Of a stretch of DNA of 64,000 bases, positions 10,391-20,623 are shown piece by piece (positions within the stretch are counted from its first letter, which is position 1; each line of letters begins with the position of its first letter). The notes below the pieces were generated by a model. It saw only the letters and a program-made list of their open reading frames with translations. It searched no databases and was not told the origin of the DNA. Both the position numbers and the translations under genes were made by a program. This DNA comes from Tolypocladium sp. Sup5 PDA-1 (lineage: Eukaryota; Ascomycota; Sordariomycetes; Hypocreales; Ophiocordycipitaceae). The stretch spans positions 62,001 through 126,000 of the forward strand of contig JPHH03000023.1 in assembly GCA_000750105.3 (NCBI GenBank), written 5' to 3'.

Positions 10391-12703
10391 GGCTCCTCCA
10401 GCTGGAGCGGGCGGTGGTGCACTGGTGATGGCGGCGGCGGGGTCGGTGTCGGTGTCGGTGTCGGGCGTCAAGCGGCACGGGCGTCGCGAGCCGGCTGCAT
10501 CGTCGCCCTCGGGAGCCACGAGACTGGCGGGCGCGCCCTGGCGGAAGCTGATGAGGGGATACGACGTTGAGCTGTCTCGAGCGGCACGATGAAAGAGCGT
10601 GAAGAGATATGAAGGATGGGGCCAGAGGGTGGAAGAGGGAGAAGGGTCGTCGCCTTTGCCCAGCCAATCTCACTCACCCAGCCAGCACTTGGCTCACCCG
10701 TCAAGTCAGGCCAGCCTCGAGCAGACAGCGGCATCGTCCGCTAAAACTCGAGGCCTTGCTTTTTTTTCGTCCGGTCCGGGGGTGCAATCAAAGAGGGGGT
10801 CCCTGTCCAACGGCCCCAAGGGCCCCCTGAGGCTTGGGCTCCCCCCTGTTGCAACTCGGCCGCTGCCAATCGGAACCTCCAGCCAGGGTTGTCTCGATGC
10901 GCCATCTGCTCATTCTCGATGGAGACGGTGATCGGCATGTCCGCGATATCGCTTGGACCGGCCAAAAGGCCCTTTGAACATGCAGTTGCTTGGTGCCATC
11001 GTCTCATTTACTACAGAGTAAGAATGCCTGGCTTACACCTGGACTTGGGGCTTCAAGTTTAGACGGAGGAGGAATCTAAATGCCGTCCCTTTAAGCTTCC
11101 GGTTGCCAAGTTGCTGCAGGTCAAGAGACACAGCCGTCGACGCACGCACACCCGTTGCAGGGTCCATCCATAGCCACCGACCCGAACCCACGGCAGTGGA
11201 GTTGCAAGATCGCGGCCCCGGCGGGAGCACAAGCCATTCGTTTGATCATTCCACTCGGCATTGCTTTGTACGCTGGTTGCACTCTACAGCGTTCATTGTC
11301 ATACCTACTTTGCACTTCGCACCTGTTCTTCGCACGTCCTGATGCGTTCTGTGCGACTGCGCTCCATCCTGTGCTACTCGTACTTGCACCACCACCGCAG
11401 GGAATGCGAATTGCTGGGATTGGCCACCTCATACATCTTGTCTCTTCCCGTCGCAAATGGCGACCTCATATTATGACGTGTCACGTTCCCGCCCTCGCTC
11501 CTTGTGCCCGTTTTGGTGCCCTTGGTGCCGCCCCCGTCACCGCTTCTGAGGCTCAGCCCAGGACGACATGCAAGTTCAGAATGCGATTCCAAGTGAAAAT
11601 GGCACCAGCGGCCCCCGCAACGAGTCAAGCAATCAAGATGGCTCGTCTCGGCCTCGTCCAACAGGGGCCGCGAATCCGCGATCGCGGTCCAGTAACATGC
11701 CCCCAGCCCGCTTAGATCCTGCACTACCAGTAGGTTGACGCCGTAGCCAAACCTTGTCTGCCGCCTCGACAACGGTCCGCGTGTGCGGTGGGCCGCTGTG
11801 CTTCGGTTCCTGGACCCAAATTGGGCGTTCTCCGGGTTGACAACTGGGTTCCATTGGCCATTGCCGTGGATTGAATCCGAGGTTGTCAGTGTCCAGTTCG
11901 AGTACGGACTAAGGTGAGGCACGTATCACGTATCAGGCTCACGGTGACGATGTGTTACGTGACGGGCACCCACTGCCCTTGTTGGTCGGAGTCTCCCACA
12001 GCATATACCTGCCAGCCACTCCGCTCCTGTGGCAATCGCCTGAAACGTAGTCCGTGTGTATATCGGCAATTGCCTAGATTACGAAGGACTTTTATTTCTA
12101 TTACTTGCTCGTGATCCTGCCTTGTTCCTGGATATTTCTACTCCATCGTGCAATTGCCTTGAGTTACTGTAGGTTAATGTCACTCATGGCTAATAATCCA
12201 GGGATCAGATGGCATGTGTTCGTACTTGGCACCTACATCTAGCAAACCATCGCTGTGACACTCGACAGGCTGCCTTCTCACGTACCAAAGGGACAACGGT
12301 TGCTGCTCCAAGTGGCAGCTGGCCTTGGGAGTCGTAACATTATGCAGAACGCGCTCAACTTCTCACGGACTTCCGCCACTCTTCCATTGACGGTGATTCC
12401 CACCAAGCTGCCAAACCTATGTACGAAGCAGCCACCAGACTTTGAGCCGACTCGGTCCCAGACACCTGAGCCCCTTTTCCTGGGTGGCGTAGGACTGGTC
12501 GTAAGTGTAACAGCGGGCTTGCACAGGTTGCTCCCACCGTGGCGGGCGGTGCCAATTGCAAAAAGTCTGCCTTCGGCAGTGGGAAGTTGGACACATTGTC
12601 GCCTAAATAGATGTATTAAGTATATCTGCGCCATTCGTGTCGAACTCTTGCCGTCCGTTCCCTGCCTTCATGCTGGTCATATCATTCCTGAACCGCCGGG
12701 CGT
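10391..12703. other. Gene-poor intergenic region, ~2.3 kb
   Basis: Convergent/divergent spacer between the channel gene start and the DapA-family gene end. Several open frames of 60-190 codons exist on both strands (for example 11155-11715 plus and 11374-11922 minus, which overlap each other), but their translations are Arg/Pro/Cys-rich with no recognisable motif. No tRNA-like structure or repeat was recognised. Confidence 0.5.
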
Positions 12704-13790
12704 TCAAATGTCGAGCAGCGAGTTTTCAAAGTCAACCAGGTCCCGCAGCACGGCATCCGTCTCACCCTCAAACTTGGTGCTCTCAACAAAGCCCAGTGGT
12801 CGCCTGCTCCGGCCTGCCCCGTACCCGTAGTACTTGTCCAGCGCCGCCTTCAAGCCCGCAACGCCCAGCTGGACGAGCGCCCAGTCGGCGCGGCTGAAGC
12901 GCGTCTGCAGCTCCTGCGCCTCCTTGAGCTTGCCCTCGTCGTACAATTTTAGCATGTGTACGTGTGCTTTGGGGAACATGTTGGCCGCAGCGGCGATGAC
13001 GCCGTGGGAGCCGCCGACGAGGCCGTGGAGCATGAAGTCGGTCTTGCCGGCGAACGCCGCAAAGGGTCGTCCGATGCGAGGGTCGTGCGCGACGCGCTGT
13101 AGCTTGCCCATGTTGCCGCACGTCAGCTTGCACCCGACCACTTTGGGGTTCGCAGCGGCCAGGTTGATGATCATGTCCGAGTCGAGGTCGATACCGGACG
13201 TGACGCCGGGGAAGTTGTACAGCAGGATTGGGATGGGCGAAGCCGTTGCTACGTCGTCGAAGAACTTGTAAATGGCCGGCTTTTGCATAGCTCCAACTGC
13301 CATTCACGTGTAAGTTACCATCTTGACTATCCGAAACATGAGCATGGGGTGGGGTGAGTATGCGCGAGGTTCATACAAGGCTACTCGTCATGTTCGCCAG
13401 AACTGCGGCACTACTCAACCCGTAAATATGAAACTTACCCCAGTAGCTCGGAGACAGGACGAGCGCATAGTCTGCCCCGGCTTCCTTGGCCTCCTTGCAG
13501 AGCTGGATAGACTCGCGCGTGCTCTGCGCGCCGCCACCGGCAACAATCACAGCGCCAGGCTTTCCATGCTCCTGGAGAACAGTCCTGGCAAGTCGAAGAA
13601 CCTCTTGTCTCTCCGCGTGGTCCAAGTGCATTGCCTCTCCATTTGAGCCTTGAATAACCAGGCCATCAACCCCAGCCTTGGCTATGCGCGTGAGATGGGC
13701 CTTGATTGCGTCAAGGTTGAGCGTCTCATCCTCGTTGAAGAAGGCGACGGCCGGGACGTAAATGCCGCGAGGAGGGCACGGGGTGGCCAT
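12704..13790 (-). CDS. DapA/DHDPS-family class I aldolase (314 aa)
   Basis: Two exons, complement(12704..13296, 13439..13790). The 142-nt intron has a GTAAGT donor and splits a Val codon; joining restores SYWVGAM, a conserved stretch. The first exon carries GIYVPAVAFF and GSNGEAMHL, the family's GTTGE-type substrate loop. The second carries LLYNFPG with the catalytic Tyr, and GCKLT with the Schiff-base Lys. Length matches the 290-320 residues usual for fungal members, which act as 4-hydroxy-2-oxoglutarate aldolase, 2-keto-3-deoxy sugar acid aldolase or N-acetylneuraminate lyase-like enzymes; fungi do not make lysine through DHDPS, so a catabolic aldolase or hydrolyase role is more likely. It is the first of three minus-strand genes with an amino-acid racemase and an SDR. 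The substrate is unknown. Cytosolic; no targeting signal. Confidence 0.88.
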
Positions 13791-14456
13791 GTTGTCGAGA
13801 AGGGTTTTGGCTATTGGTGATGTTTCTGCTCAGTGACAATCCAAGTGCTATTGTAGGGTGCGCCGTGTGCGGACGCGGGGCGGGGTTGAAGTCGATGGCT
13901 TCTTTTAAGTGCGTCCAAGGGCGGATATCCAGGGCTTAATGCCTTTGACAGCTCAATTATCCCCTAACGGGCAGCTGCTTGGGTGCAGACTCGATGTCTC
14001 GAGCCCACCGCCGCCGACGATTGACCAAAGCTGACGAGGCCGATCGGCGTGGGTCACCGCGGCCATCATTCGTGCGAACCTGTGCGTCGTGGCCATGCAG
14101 AGAAACGTGGACATCACTTTATCTCGGCGCGCCGATTCCGGAGCGCCGGTTTGACAGTGGCCGCGTTCAACCGCCAATACAACGGGACAGCACGTCTTGG
14201 GAAACGCGTACGGTGGAATCCGTATTGTAGGAGATTCAGGGTGATTGAATACAGAATCGGGACGCTGTACATGACGCATTAGCACGGCGGGTGAGGACTG
14301 AGGAGTCCCGGCTTCCGGAGGCCGAGCGGCTGACCGATGCGTGGTGCGGGCCGAGACCCGGAGGCTATCCCGGTCGTGCGGGCATGCCACTGGCGATGCA
14401 GGGTTAAGTCGTCTGCGGATAGACACCAAAGGCTCAGTTCTCGCTATTGATTGCAG
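13791..14456. other. Intergenic region
   Basis: Promoter of the DapA-family gene and 3' flank of the racemase gene. No open frame with a recognisable product and no repeat seen. Confidence 0.55.
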
Positions 14457-15161
14457 CTATTCTAATTCCCCCATTGCCCAGTCTGCCGCGTACTGCGAAT
14501 GGAGCTCCAGCGTGTCAAAGAGCGGAACCCCAGCCTCTGCCGCGTTCACTGTAAACTGAAACTCTGTGCACGCCAGCACGATTCCCTCGGCGCCCTTGTC
14601 CCGTAGATCGTGCACCAGGCTCCTCATCCATTGCCGTGTCCCATCGGTCACCGTCCCCGCCGCCAGCTCCCCGAATATCAGCTCGTTCATGGCATCCCAA
14701 TTGCTCTTGTCCGGGACCACCAGCCCGTCCAAGCCCGCCCTGGACGCCAATCGCGCCTGTATGAAGTCCTGCTCCATGACGGGCCTCGTGCCCAGGAGGC
14801 CGGCCTTCTTAATCCCGTGCGCCGACAAGCTGCGAGCCGTGGCGTCGGCGATGTGCAAGACGGGGAGGCCGACGGCGGCTTCGACCTCCGGTGCCGCCTT
14901 GTGACCGATATTGCAGCCGATCATCAAGCCCTGCGCTCCGGACGACTTCAGGTGCGTCCCGGCTTGTATGAATTTGGACACAATGTCGGACCAGCGGCCG
15001 GATGTGAATAATGGATTGACGTCGGCGTAGTTGAACGAGTGGAGGATGAGGGATGCGGCCTGCGGGCTCCCCAGGCGACGTTGGATGTGAGCGTTGATGT
15101 GGCGGTAGTATAGAATCGTCGCATGATACGACATTCCGCCCAAGAGGCCAATGGTCTTCAT
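14457..15161 (-). CDS. Aspartate/glutamate-type amino-acid racemase (234 aa)
   Basis: Intronless. The protein opens with IGLLGGMSYHAT, the typical N terminus of cofactor-independent Asp/Glu racemases of the YgeA/RacX kind. Both catalytic thiols are present: Cys83 in MIGCNIGH and Cys198 in LACTEFQF. HIADATARSL and GLLGTRPVMEQDFI match the interdomain segments of the same family. The length equals the bacterial enzymes (about 230 residues). The reaction is two-base Cys/Cys interconversion of L- and D-amino acids without pyridoxal phosphate. The absence of an intron and the bacterial-like length make ancient transfer from bacteria possible, but fungal orthologues are widespread enough that this needs a tree. 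It lies between a DapA-type aldolase and an SDR, all on the minus strand. Confidence 0.9.
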   Translation of the reverse strand: MKTIGLLGGMSYHATILYYRHINAHIQRRLGSPQAASLILHSFNYADVNPLFTSGRWSDIVSKFIQAGTHLKSSGAQGLMIGCNIGHKAAPEVEAAVGLPVLHIADATARSLSAHGIKKAGLLGTRPVMEQDFIQARLASRAGLDGLVVPDKSNWDAMNELIFGELAAGTVTDGTRQWMRSLVHDLRDKGAEGIVLACTEFQFTVNAAEAGVPLFDTLELHSQYAADWAMGELE

Positions 15162-15626
15162 GTTGGCGGCGGAAGCGTGGACTTAGTTGTCTTTGTCAAC
15201 GGAGAGCCTGGTGAACAAATCATGGTTGATGACAACAGGCCTGGAGTCCTGGGCTGGTTATTGCCGGATGTGGATGGTTGGGCGTGGATGACATGTGGCG
15301 GGGTCGGCAAGGGATTGCAATACCGGCCACGGCAGGCAACGTCACTTCGACCTACTCCATATACGGTACGGAGTATACATACGTTGACTCAGAGTAAAAG
15401 TGCGCCGAACCACCAGATCCGGCATCGAGTCGGGGATGGTATCATCGCCCCCAAACAACTTCGCGGCCCGAGTTTTCTGGGACTGGCAATTGCATCTGCT
15501 GGTCAAGATCGCGCGCCGCGGGCCAAAGATGGTCCAGCGCTTGACTGCATTTTAATGGCCTGGCATCTGTCTGGTCGAGATAATGTAGGCCCATGACGAC
15601 CCCTGCTATCAATTGGCTTGCTGCCC
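15162..15626. other. Intergenic region
   Basis: Promoter of the racemase gene and 3' flank of the SDR gene. Nothing further recognised. Confidence 0.55.
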
Positions 15627-16508
15627 TTAGTTGTGGTCGGTGCTTCGCAAAACCTCCTTCCACTCGTCCAGCAGCTGCATGGTGCTTGAGCACTTGTCGC
15701 TGATGACCTTTTCGCAGTCGCTCCCCAGCACCACGCGCACAGGAAGATCCTTGCCCGCGCCTACGCCCGTTCCCGTCAACACATCCACGACGACGTTGCA
15801 GCCCTTCTTGACGTCTCCGGGCTGATTGCCGTCCGTAACCCTGAGAGCCCGCCTCGTCTGGCCCGAGGGCGTCTTCCCATCCTCGTATGCGTCGATGCGT
15901 CTCTGTCCCTGTACCATGGCGCCCGGGTTGAGGAACGATGTGCGAAAGTATCCCGGCTCGATGGTCGTGCAGTTGATCTTGAACGGTGAAAGCTCGGCTC
16001 GTAGCGACTCTGCGAGGGACGAGGCGCAGGACTTGGTCATTGCGTAGACCGCGAAGCTGGCGCCGCCTCTCCAGCTACCGAGGCTTCCGAACGTGACAAC
16101 CGTCGCCCGGACGCCGTTGGATGCCACGGGCTGAGACCGCAGCCAAGGCAAGAAGGCCCGGATTGTGTTCATGGCGCCAAAGACGTTGGTGTTGAAGCAG
16201 TCGTACACCTCCTGTGGCGCCACCTCCTCCACTGCTCCCTCGAGGATGAACCCGGCGGCATTGATGAGATAATCGACGCGCCCATGCTTTTCGAAAACCC
16301 TCTTGGCGATGGCATCGATGGCATCAAGCGGAGCCGTTACATCAAAGGCCATGGCGTGAGCCCCCGCGTCGGCAAGGTCCTGGATGCGCTCCGGCTTGCG
16401 GGCAGTGGCAATGACAGTGTGTCCACGCTGGAGGGCATTGAGGGCGATTTCGTGACCGAAGCCACTTGACGCAGCGGTAATGAACCAGACTGGCGCCTTG
16501 CTGCCCAT
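15627..16508 (-). CDS. Short-chain dehydrogenase/reductase (293 aa), classical type
   Basis: Intronless. The ATG at 16508 starts MGSKAPVWFITAASSGFG, with the nucleotide-binding TAASSGFG loop as a variant of TGxxxGxG; a longer N terminus in the same frame lacks conservation. NAAG follows at the usual distance, the active-site Ser lies in VTFGSLGSW and the Tyr/Lys pair in YAMTK. EPGYFRTSF is the typical post-catalytic loop. ARKPER after the first strand suggests NADP(H) preference. The family acts on keto/hydroxy groups of diverse small molecules; the substrate is not readable. It is the third minus-strand gene of the group with the racemase and aldolase and is divergent from a second SDR across 728 bp. 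Confidence 0.87.
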   Translation of the reverse strand: MGSKAPVWFITAASSGFGHEIALNALQRGHTVIATARKPERIQDLADAGAHAMAFDVTAPLDAIDAIAKRVFEKHGRVDYLINAAGFILEGAVEEVAPQEVYDCFNTNVFGAMNTIRAFLPWLRSQPVASNGVRATVVTFGSLGSWRGGASFAVYAMTKSCASSLAESLRAELSPFKINCTTIEPGYFRTSFLNPGAMVQGQRRIDAYEDGKTPSGQTRRALRVTDGNQPGDVKKGCNVVVDVLTGTGVGAGKDLPVRVVLGSDCEKVISDKCSSTMQLLDEWKEVLRSTDHN

Positions 16509-17236
16509 GGTGATTTCTGTGAGAGCGATTGTGTCTAAGCTGGCTTGACTCAATAATGTCGGGTACAAGAAGATGCTGCAAATTGACAACTTAGGGCGCG
16601 ATTTTGATTGCTCCCGTGTATCGAATTCAGGAGTTGGACTGCCCCATCAATTGTTTGGCTTCTGGCAAGGTGATACTTATAGGATACACCACCATTTCGA
16701 TTGATCCGAATATGAGGCACTCAACTTCTGTGCCTCGCGCAATTACGGCACGATACGCCCCTTAAATCCGGGTTGTTGGTCCTTGGAAGTCGACGGCCAG
16801 GTCCTCTTTCAAAAATGGAAGCTTTCCGCCACTTCCAAGGCCACCATACCGCAACCAAAGCATCGGACATAAGATCAACTTGCATAACGCTGGCGCTAAT
16901 TTGTGTCCCCAGGTGCCACAAGGTGAGCGCCAAAGTGGGGACTAAACTCAACGCCGACGCACGACACAGTGAGAGGAAGCTTTATCGCCGCAATGAGCTA
17001 CATCATCGTTTTCGGCGTTAGATGACGCCAGCTTTCGGACTTGAGTTTGACTGACAAATGCGCGACATAAAGACGGCTGAATATTGTTTTGCTCCTAAAA
17101 GTTGCGTACCAGAAACGTGCAACACCAATTGGCAACTGACACGGCCATTCAACTTGGAGCCTGGGAATGTATTGCAAACCGACCTCGACCTTGTCTCCTA
17201 GCTTACAACTTGGCGCCTGGAACCAGAGGGAAGGAC
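16509..17236. other. Divergent promoter region between the two SDR genes
   Basis: No gene seen. Because the flanking SDR genes point away from each other, this 728-bp segment should contain both promoters. No TATA box or repeated operator could be assigned with confidence. Confidence 0.5.
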
Positions 17237-18081
17237 ATGGAACCTACACAGGAGCCGCAACGTGCATTTCCAACGCTCGCCGGGAAAGTCGCCGTAGTCA
17301 CTGGAGCCTCACGCGGGCTTGGTCGGGCCATCGCGCTTGAACTAGCTCGACGAGGTGCCAAGGTGAGTCTCACTCTCAACAGAGATTGATGATACAATGG
17401 CCAACGCCGTTGCAGATATCTGCCATCTACGTTTCCCCCAGCAGCGAGAAAGCCGTAAGCGAGCTTGCCGAGGAAGTCGACAGTTTCGAAGGCTCGTCCA
17501 AATGCATCAGCGTACGAGCGGATTTGCATGACCCCAGCAGTGCGGCGGATATTGTAAGGCAGACCGTCGCCGCATTTGGGCCTCACATCGACATCCTCGT
17601 CAACAATGCTGGAGTCGAGGTCGTCAAGCCTCTGTGCGACATCGCTCCATCCGACTTCAACAAGGTCTACCAAGTCAACGTCCTTGCCCCGCTGTTGATG
17701 CTGCAGGCAGTGAAGCCTCACCTCCGATCACCGGGCAAAGTCATAAACATTGGCTCTGTCGGGGCGAGACACGGCTTCAAACAGCTGTCGCTGTACTGCT
17801 CCTCCAAGGCTGCCCTGGAGGCACTGACAAGGTGCTGGGCAGCCGAGCTTGGAGCAGAGGGGCACAGCGTCAACGCCATCAACCCCGGGCCCGTCCAGAG
17901 CGACATGCTGGACAATATCCCGGAGGAAATTATAACAATGCAAAAAGCAAACACGCCATTGCAGAACAGGTTGGGGACGCTCGACGACATTGCCCAAATC
18001 GCGGCGTGGCTTGCGAGCGACGAGAGCCGGTGGGTGACGGGCCAGGTGATATCGGCGAGTGGTGGATGGGCCATGTATTAG
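17237..18081 (+). CDS. Short-chain dehydrogenase/reductase, FabG-like (263 aa)
   Basis: Two exons, 17237..17362 and 17416..18081, around a 53-nt phase-0 intron (GTGAGT donor, TGCAG acceptor). VAVVTGASRGLGRAIA is the canonical TGxxxGxG cofactor loop. NNAG is present, the catalytic Ser is in NIGSVGARHG and Tyr/Lys in YCSSK. NPGPVQSDM and the C-terminal GQVISASGGWAM are typical of the 3-oxoacyl-ACP reductase-like branch. NADP(H)-dependent oxidoreductase, substrate unknown. The ATG at 17237 is chosen because it leaves a short leader before the Rossmann fold; the frame is open upstream to 17102 but without conserved residues. It is divergent from the SDR at 15.6-16.5 kb. Confidence 0.88.
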
Positions 18082-18161
18082 GCGTGAGCGACGAATGTCG
18101 CAAACAAGTCGTCGGTATTCTAGTAACATGGTTAATTAGTGTTGAGAGAATACAGTGGAAC

Positions 18162-18410
18162 TCATTTTGCAGCCTCTGCCTCCTTCACCTTGATGAAAAC
18201 CTCCATGAAATCGTGGGGATCCAAAGCACCGTGGAGCTTGTGAACTCCCTATATCTCGTAGGAGGGAACCCTGCGCCCTCGACGCGACGTTTCGCCATCA
18301 CTCATCATGGCGGAGTTGAGCAGCTCGTCAACGTCCGTCTCATCGAGTACCGCCCCGACGGCAATCTCGCGAAGCATATCTGGCGAGGAAATGTCCTGCT
18401 CCCCATTTGA
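18162..18410 (-). pseudogene. DsbA/FrnE-like thioredoxin oxidoreductase, 3' relic
   Basis: On the minus strand this reads as the C-terminal third of a DsbA-family (2-hydroxychromene-2-carboxylate isomerase/FrnE-like) protein: NGEDISSPDML-like start, then GRRVPSYEI, and KLHGALDPHDFMEVFIKV before the stop at 18162-18164. An in-frame TAG at 18249-18251 sits where the family has a residue of the Y-x-I-x-G-x-x strand; a CAG-to-TAG change would explain it. The N-terminal two thirds, including the CxxC-equivalent region, cannot be found in the AT-rich sequence to the right. A decayed gene is the best reading; the family call rests on one motif-rich stretch. Confidence 0.6.
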
Positions 18411-19553
18411 AGTTAAGCCCGACGGTCTAGTGAATGAAAACTTTCCGCAGTTATAGCACTTCTTACCCTCTTTCGGCTTTCCCTTTCATACTACATCCAA
18501 GCCCATTCGTCCCCGACTAGTGTCGTTATATCGCGCAATAGGTTCTTCCCGCTTTCGTCGAGAGTTGGTAAAATAACGCGTAGGGCTCCAGTTCCACCCC
18601 GTTCCTACGTATCTCGTCTCTTCACGTCTCTTATACTATCTGTCATCGATACGTGAGGCCATTGCGATCTATTCGGCCAGAGTATTAGGTCATTCTTCTT
18701 TATAGAGAAAATCCTCCTTCAATCCTAAGTAGAAGGCTCCTATCAGGTAGATTTACCCCTGCCGAATTTTCGAGATACTCTATCGAAAGGTTACCGCGTA
18801 GTTATGACAGTTAGGATTCCCAAGGGATAAACCGTAGGTTTTTATTAATAGAAAGGTCAGGGCGTCGTATTACATAGGTAATAGATTAAAGATCGGAACT
18901 GAGATATAATAAATATAATATATTTGAAAGTCTACGTAGGTATTATACTATAGTGAGGAAATTAGGGGGGCCTATGCATATAGGCCAAAGGACGCCTCGG
19001 AGCCCGTTTTAATCTATTATATGTTAATTCTACTATTTAGAATGCAGAAACTCGCATTCCCCCGGTCGTGTTTTATATTTTACTATTCGTTCAGGCGGAG
19101 TTACTTACTTTGGCCCATGGACCTTAAGCTAAAATTGCTAGCCGCAGGGCGTCGAATTACGGGCTATTAGCAGGTACTATTAATATCTTTATCGTTTCTA
19201 TTAAATTTCCGGTACTCTTGGTTTTTTATATAAGTGCCTGTGTGAAATGCGGTTATAAAGAGTCTTTACGCCTGGGTTTTATTCCGGGTTCTAGGGCAGG
19301 ACCGCGGTCGAGATATAGTGCATCCAATATGTTATGTCGGAGCCGCGCGCGGGCTTAATTATAACATCTAGAAGGCAGCTTTATTACCAATTTATTTAGA
19401 TTAGTAAGAAACTATGCCTACTTTATTTAGATTGCGCGACGAAGACAGTTCATTTAGGCTCCTTCTTCACGACCCCGATGTACGAGAGTTCAAGTCACTT
19501 GACTAGTCACTTGCATAAGCTCTTTGTGCATCGTTGATGTGGATATTGTTTGG
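18411..19553. other. AT-rich dead zone, probably RIP-mutated
   Basis: Markedly richer in A and T than its flanks, with TATA-type dinucleotide runs, many stop codons in all frames and no open frame of note. This is how fungal repeats or genes look after repeat-induced point mutation. No terminal repeat or transposase fragment could be recognised. Confidence 0.5.
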
Positions 19554-20623
19554 CTACACTAAACTGTCATTGCTCTCGTCGTCTGAGCTCGAGTCGCAAG
19601 ACTTTGGTTTGTCTTTCATGACAGGACGACCCTGGGCGTCCGTAAGCAACTTGTAGAACGTGTCGTCCTCGTCCTTCTCCAGCTCTTGGCCAAGTAGTCG
19701 GCGTCCCGAGGTCACAAACGAGCTCGAACCCATGACCATTGGGGCAGTGGCTGCAAATAAGGCGGAAGTGTTGTCAACACCATCAGTCGTTGGTGTAACC
19801 ACTAGGTGGCTGATGTTGCGCTTGATCTGGGGCTGCCTCCACGCAACAGCATACTTGGAGAAGCTGGACGGCAGAATGCTCGCCTCGGAGAAGTCTATTA
19901 CGGTACTGCGACCGTCGTCATCGATCACAAAGTTGCCCAGCCATACGTCGGAGTAACAAAAGACCATAGGTTCGCGGGTGAGGTCCTCGATGCGATCCTT
20001 GCGTCTCGTGATGGCAAGAAACTGGATGAGAGGTTAGCAACGTCGATGTAGATTCAGTTTGGCCGTACTAGGTTGAGGTGGTCCTCTAGCTGTGCCACGG
20101 TCTGGTAGTGGCGAGGAGCTTGTTGCATATCAAAAAAGATGTGCCTTATCCTCCCCCCGTTTACAGCTGCTGGGCGAGAGCCGGGGGGCACGGGGATGCG
20201 GTGGAGTTCGGAGAGAGCAAGGGCGATGAGTGAGTAGGTGGCATCCTTTGCGTTTGAGTCCTTCTCGCCTTGCAGCCACTCCTCGGCAGTCTTGCCGTTC
20301 ACAAACTCCATGACGGCAAAAGAGTCGATGCTCTGGCCAACGCTCATCTCGCAGGCGTAGTAGACGGCAGGGGCTCTGACGGGCGACTGGAGGCGTCGTA
20401 GCCCCTCGTGCGCCATGTTTTGCGCCGCCAGCTCATTCCAGATGACTTGGGGGTACTTGATCCAGAAGACGGGGGCTTCCGGCGGATAGGCAAGGCCCAC
20501 GTTAAAGCCTCTGGGATGCACCTTTGTGCAAAGTTCTAGCAGCTCGGCAGGAGTGGGCACAGCGGTGCCTGGAGGAGCGGGCAATCCGTGGAATTCCCTG
20601 GTCAAGTAAACCGGATGAGTCAT
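19554..20623 (-). CDS. Aminoglycoside-phosphotransferase/choline-kinase-fold protein (340 aa)
   Basis: Two exons, complement(19554..20021, 20069..20623), with a 47-nt phase-0 intron whose GCTAAC branch site is clear. Joining gives LEDHLNLFLAITRRKDR without interruption. The kinase-fold core is seen as FAVMEFVNGKTAEEWL (hinge), the catalytic loop CYSDVWLGNFVID, where the usual His of HxDxxxxN is Tyr but Asp and Asn are kept, and VIDFSEASILPSSF, the metal-binding DF/DxD step. Such proteins are numerous in filamentous ascomycetes and mostly uncharacterised; they probably phosphorylate small molecules. An acidic Ser/Asp-rich C-terminal tail follows. No membrane segment or signal peptide. Confidence 0.82.

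Noticed and set aside
11155..11922. Overlapping open frames of 186 (plus) and 182 (minus) codons
   Set aside because: Neither shows a known motif or a splice-linked neighbour; they exclude each other.
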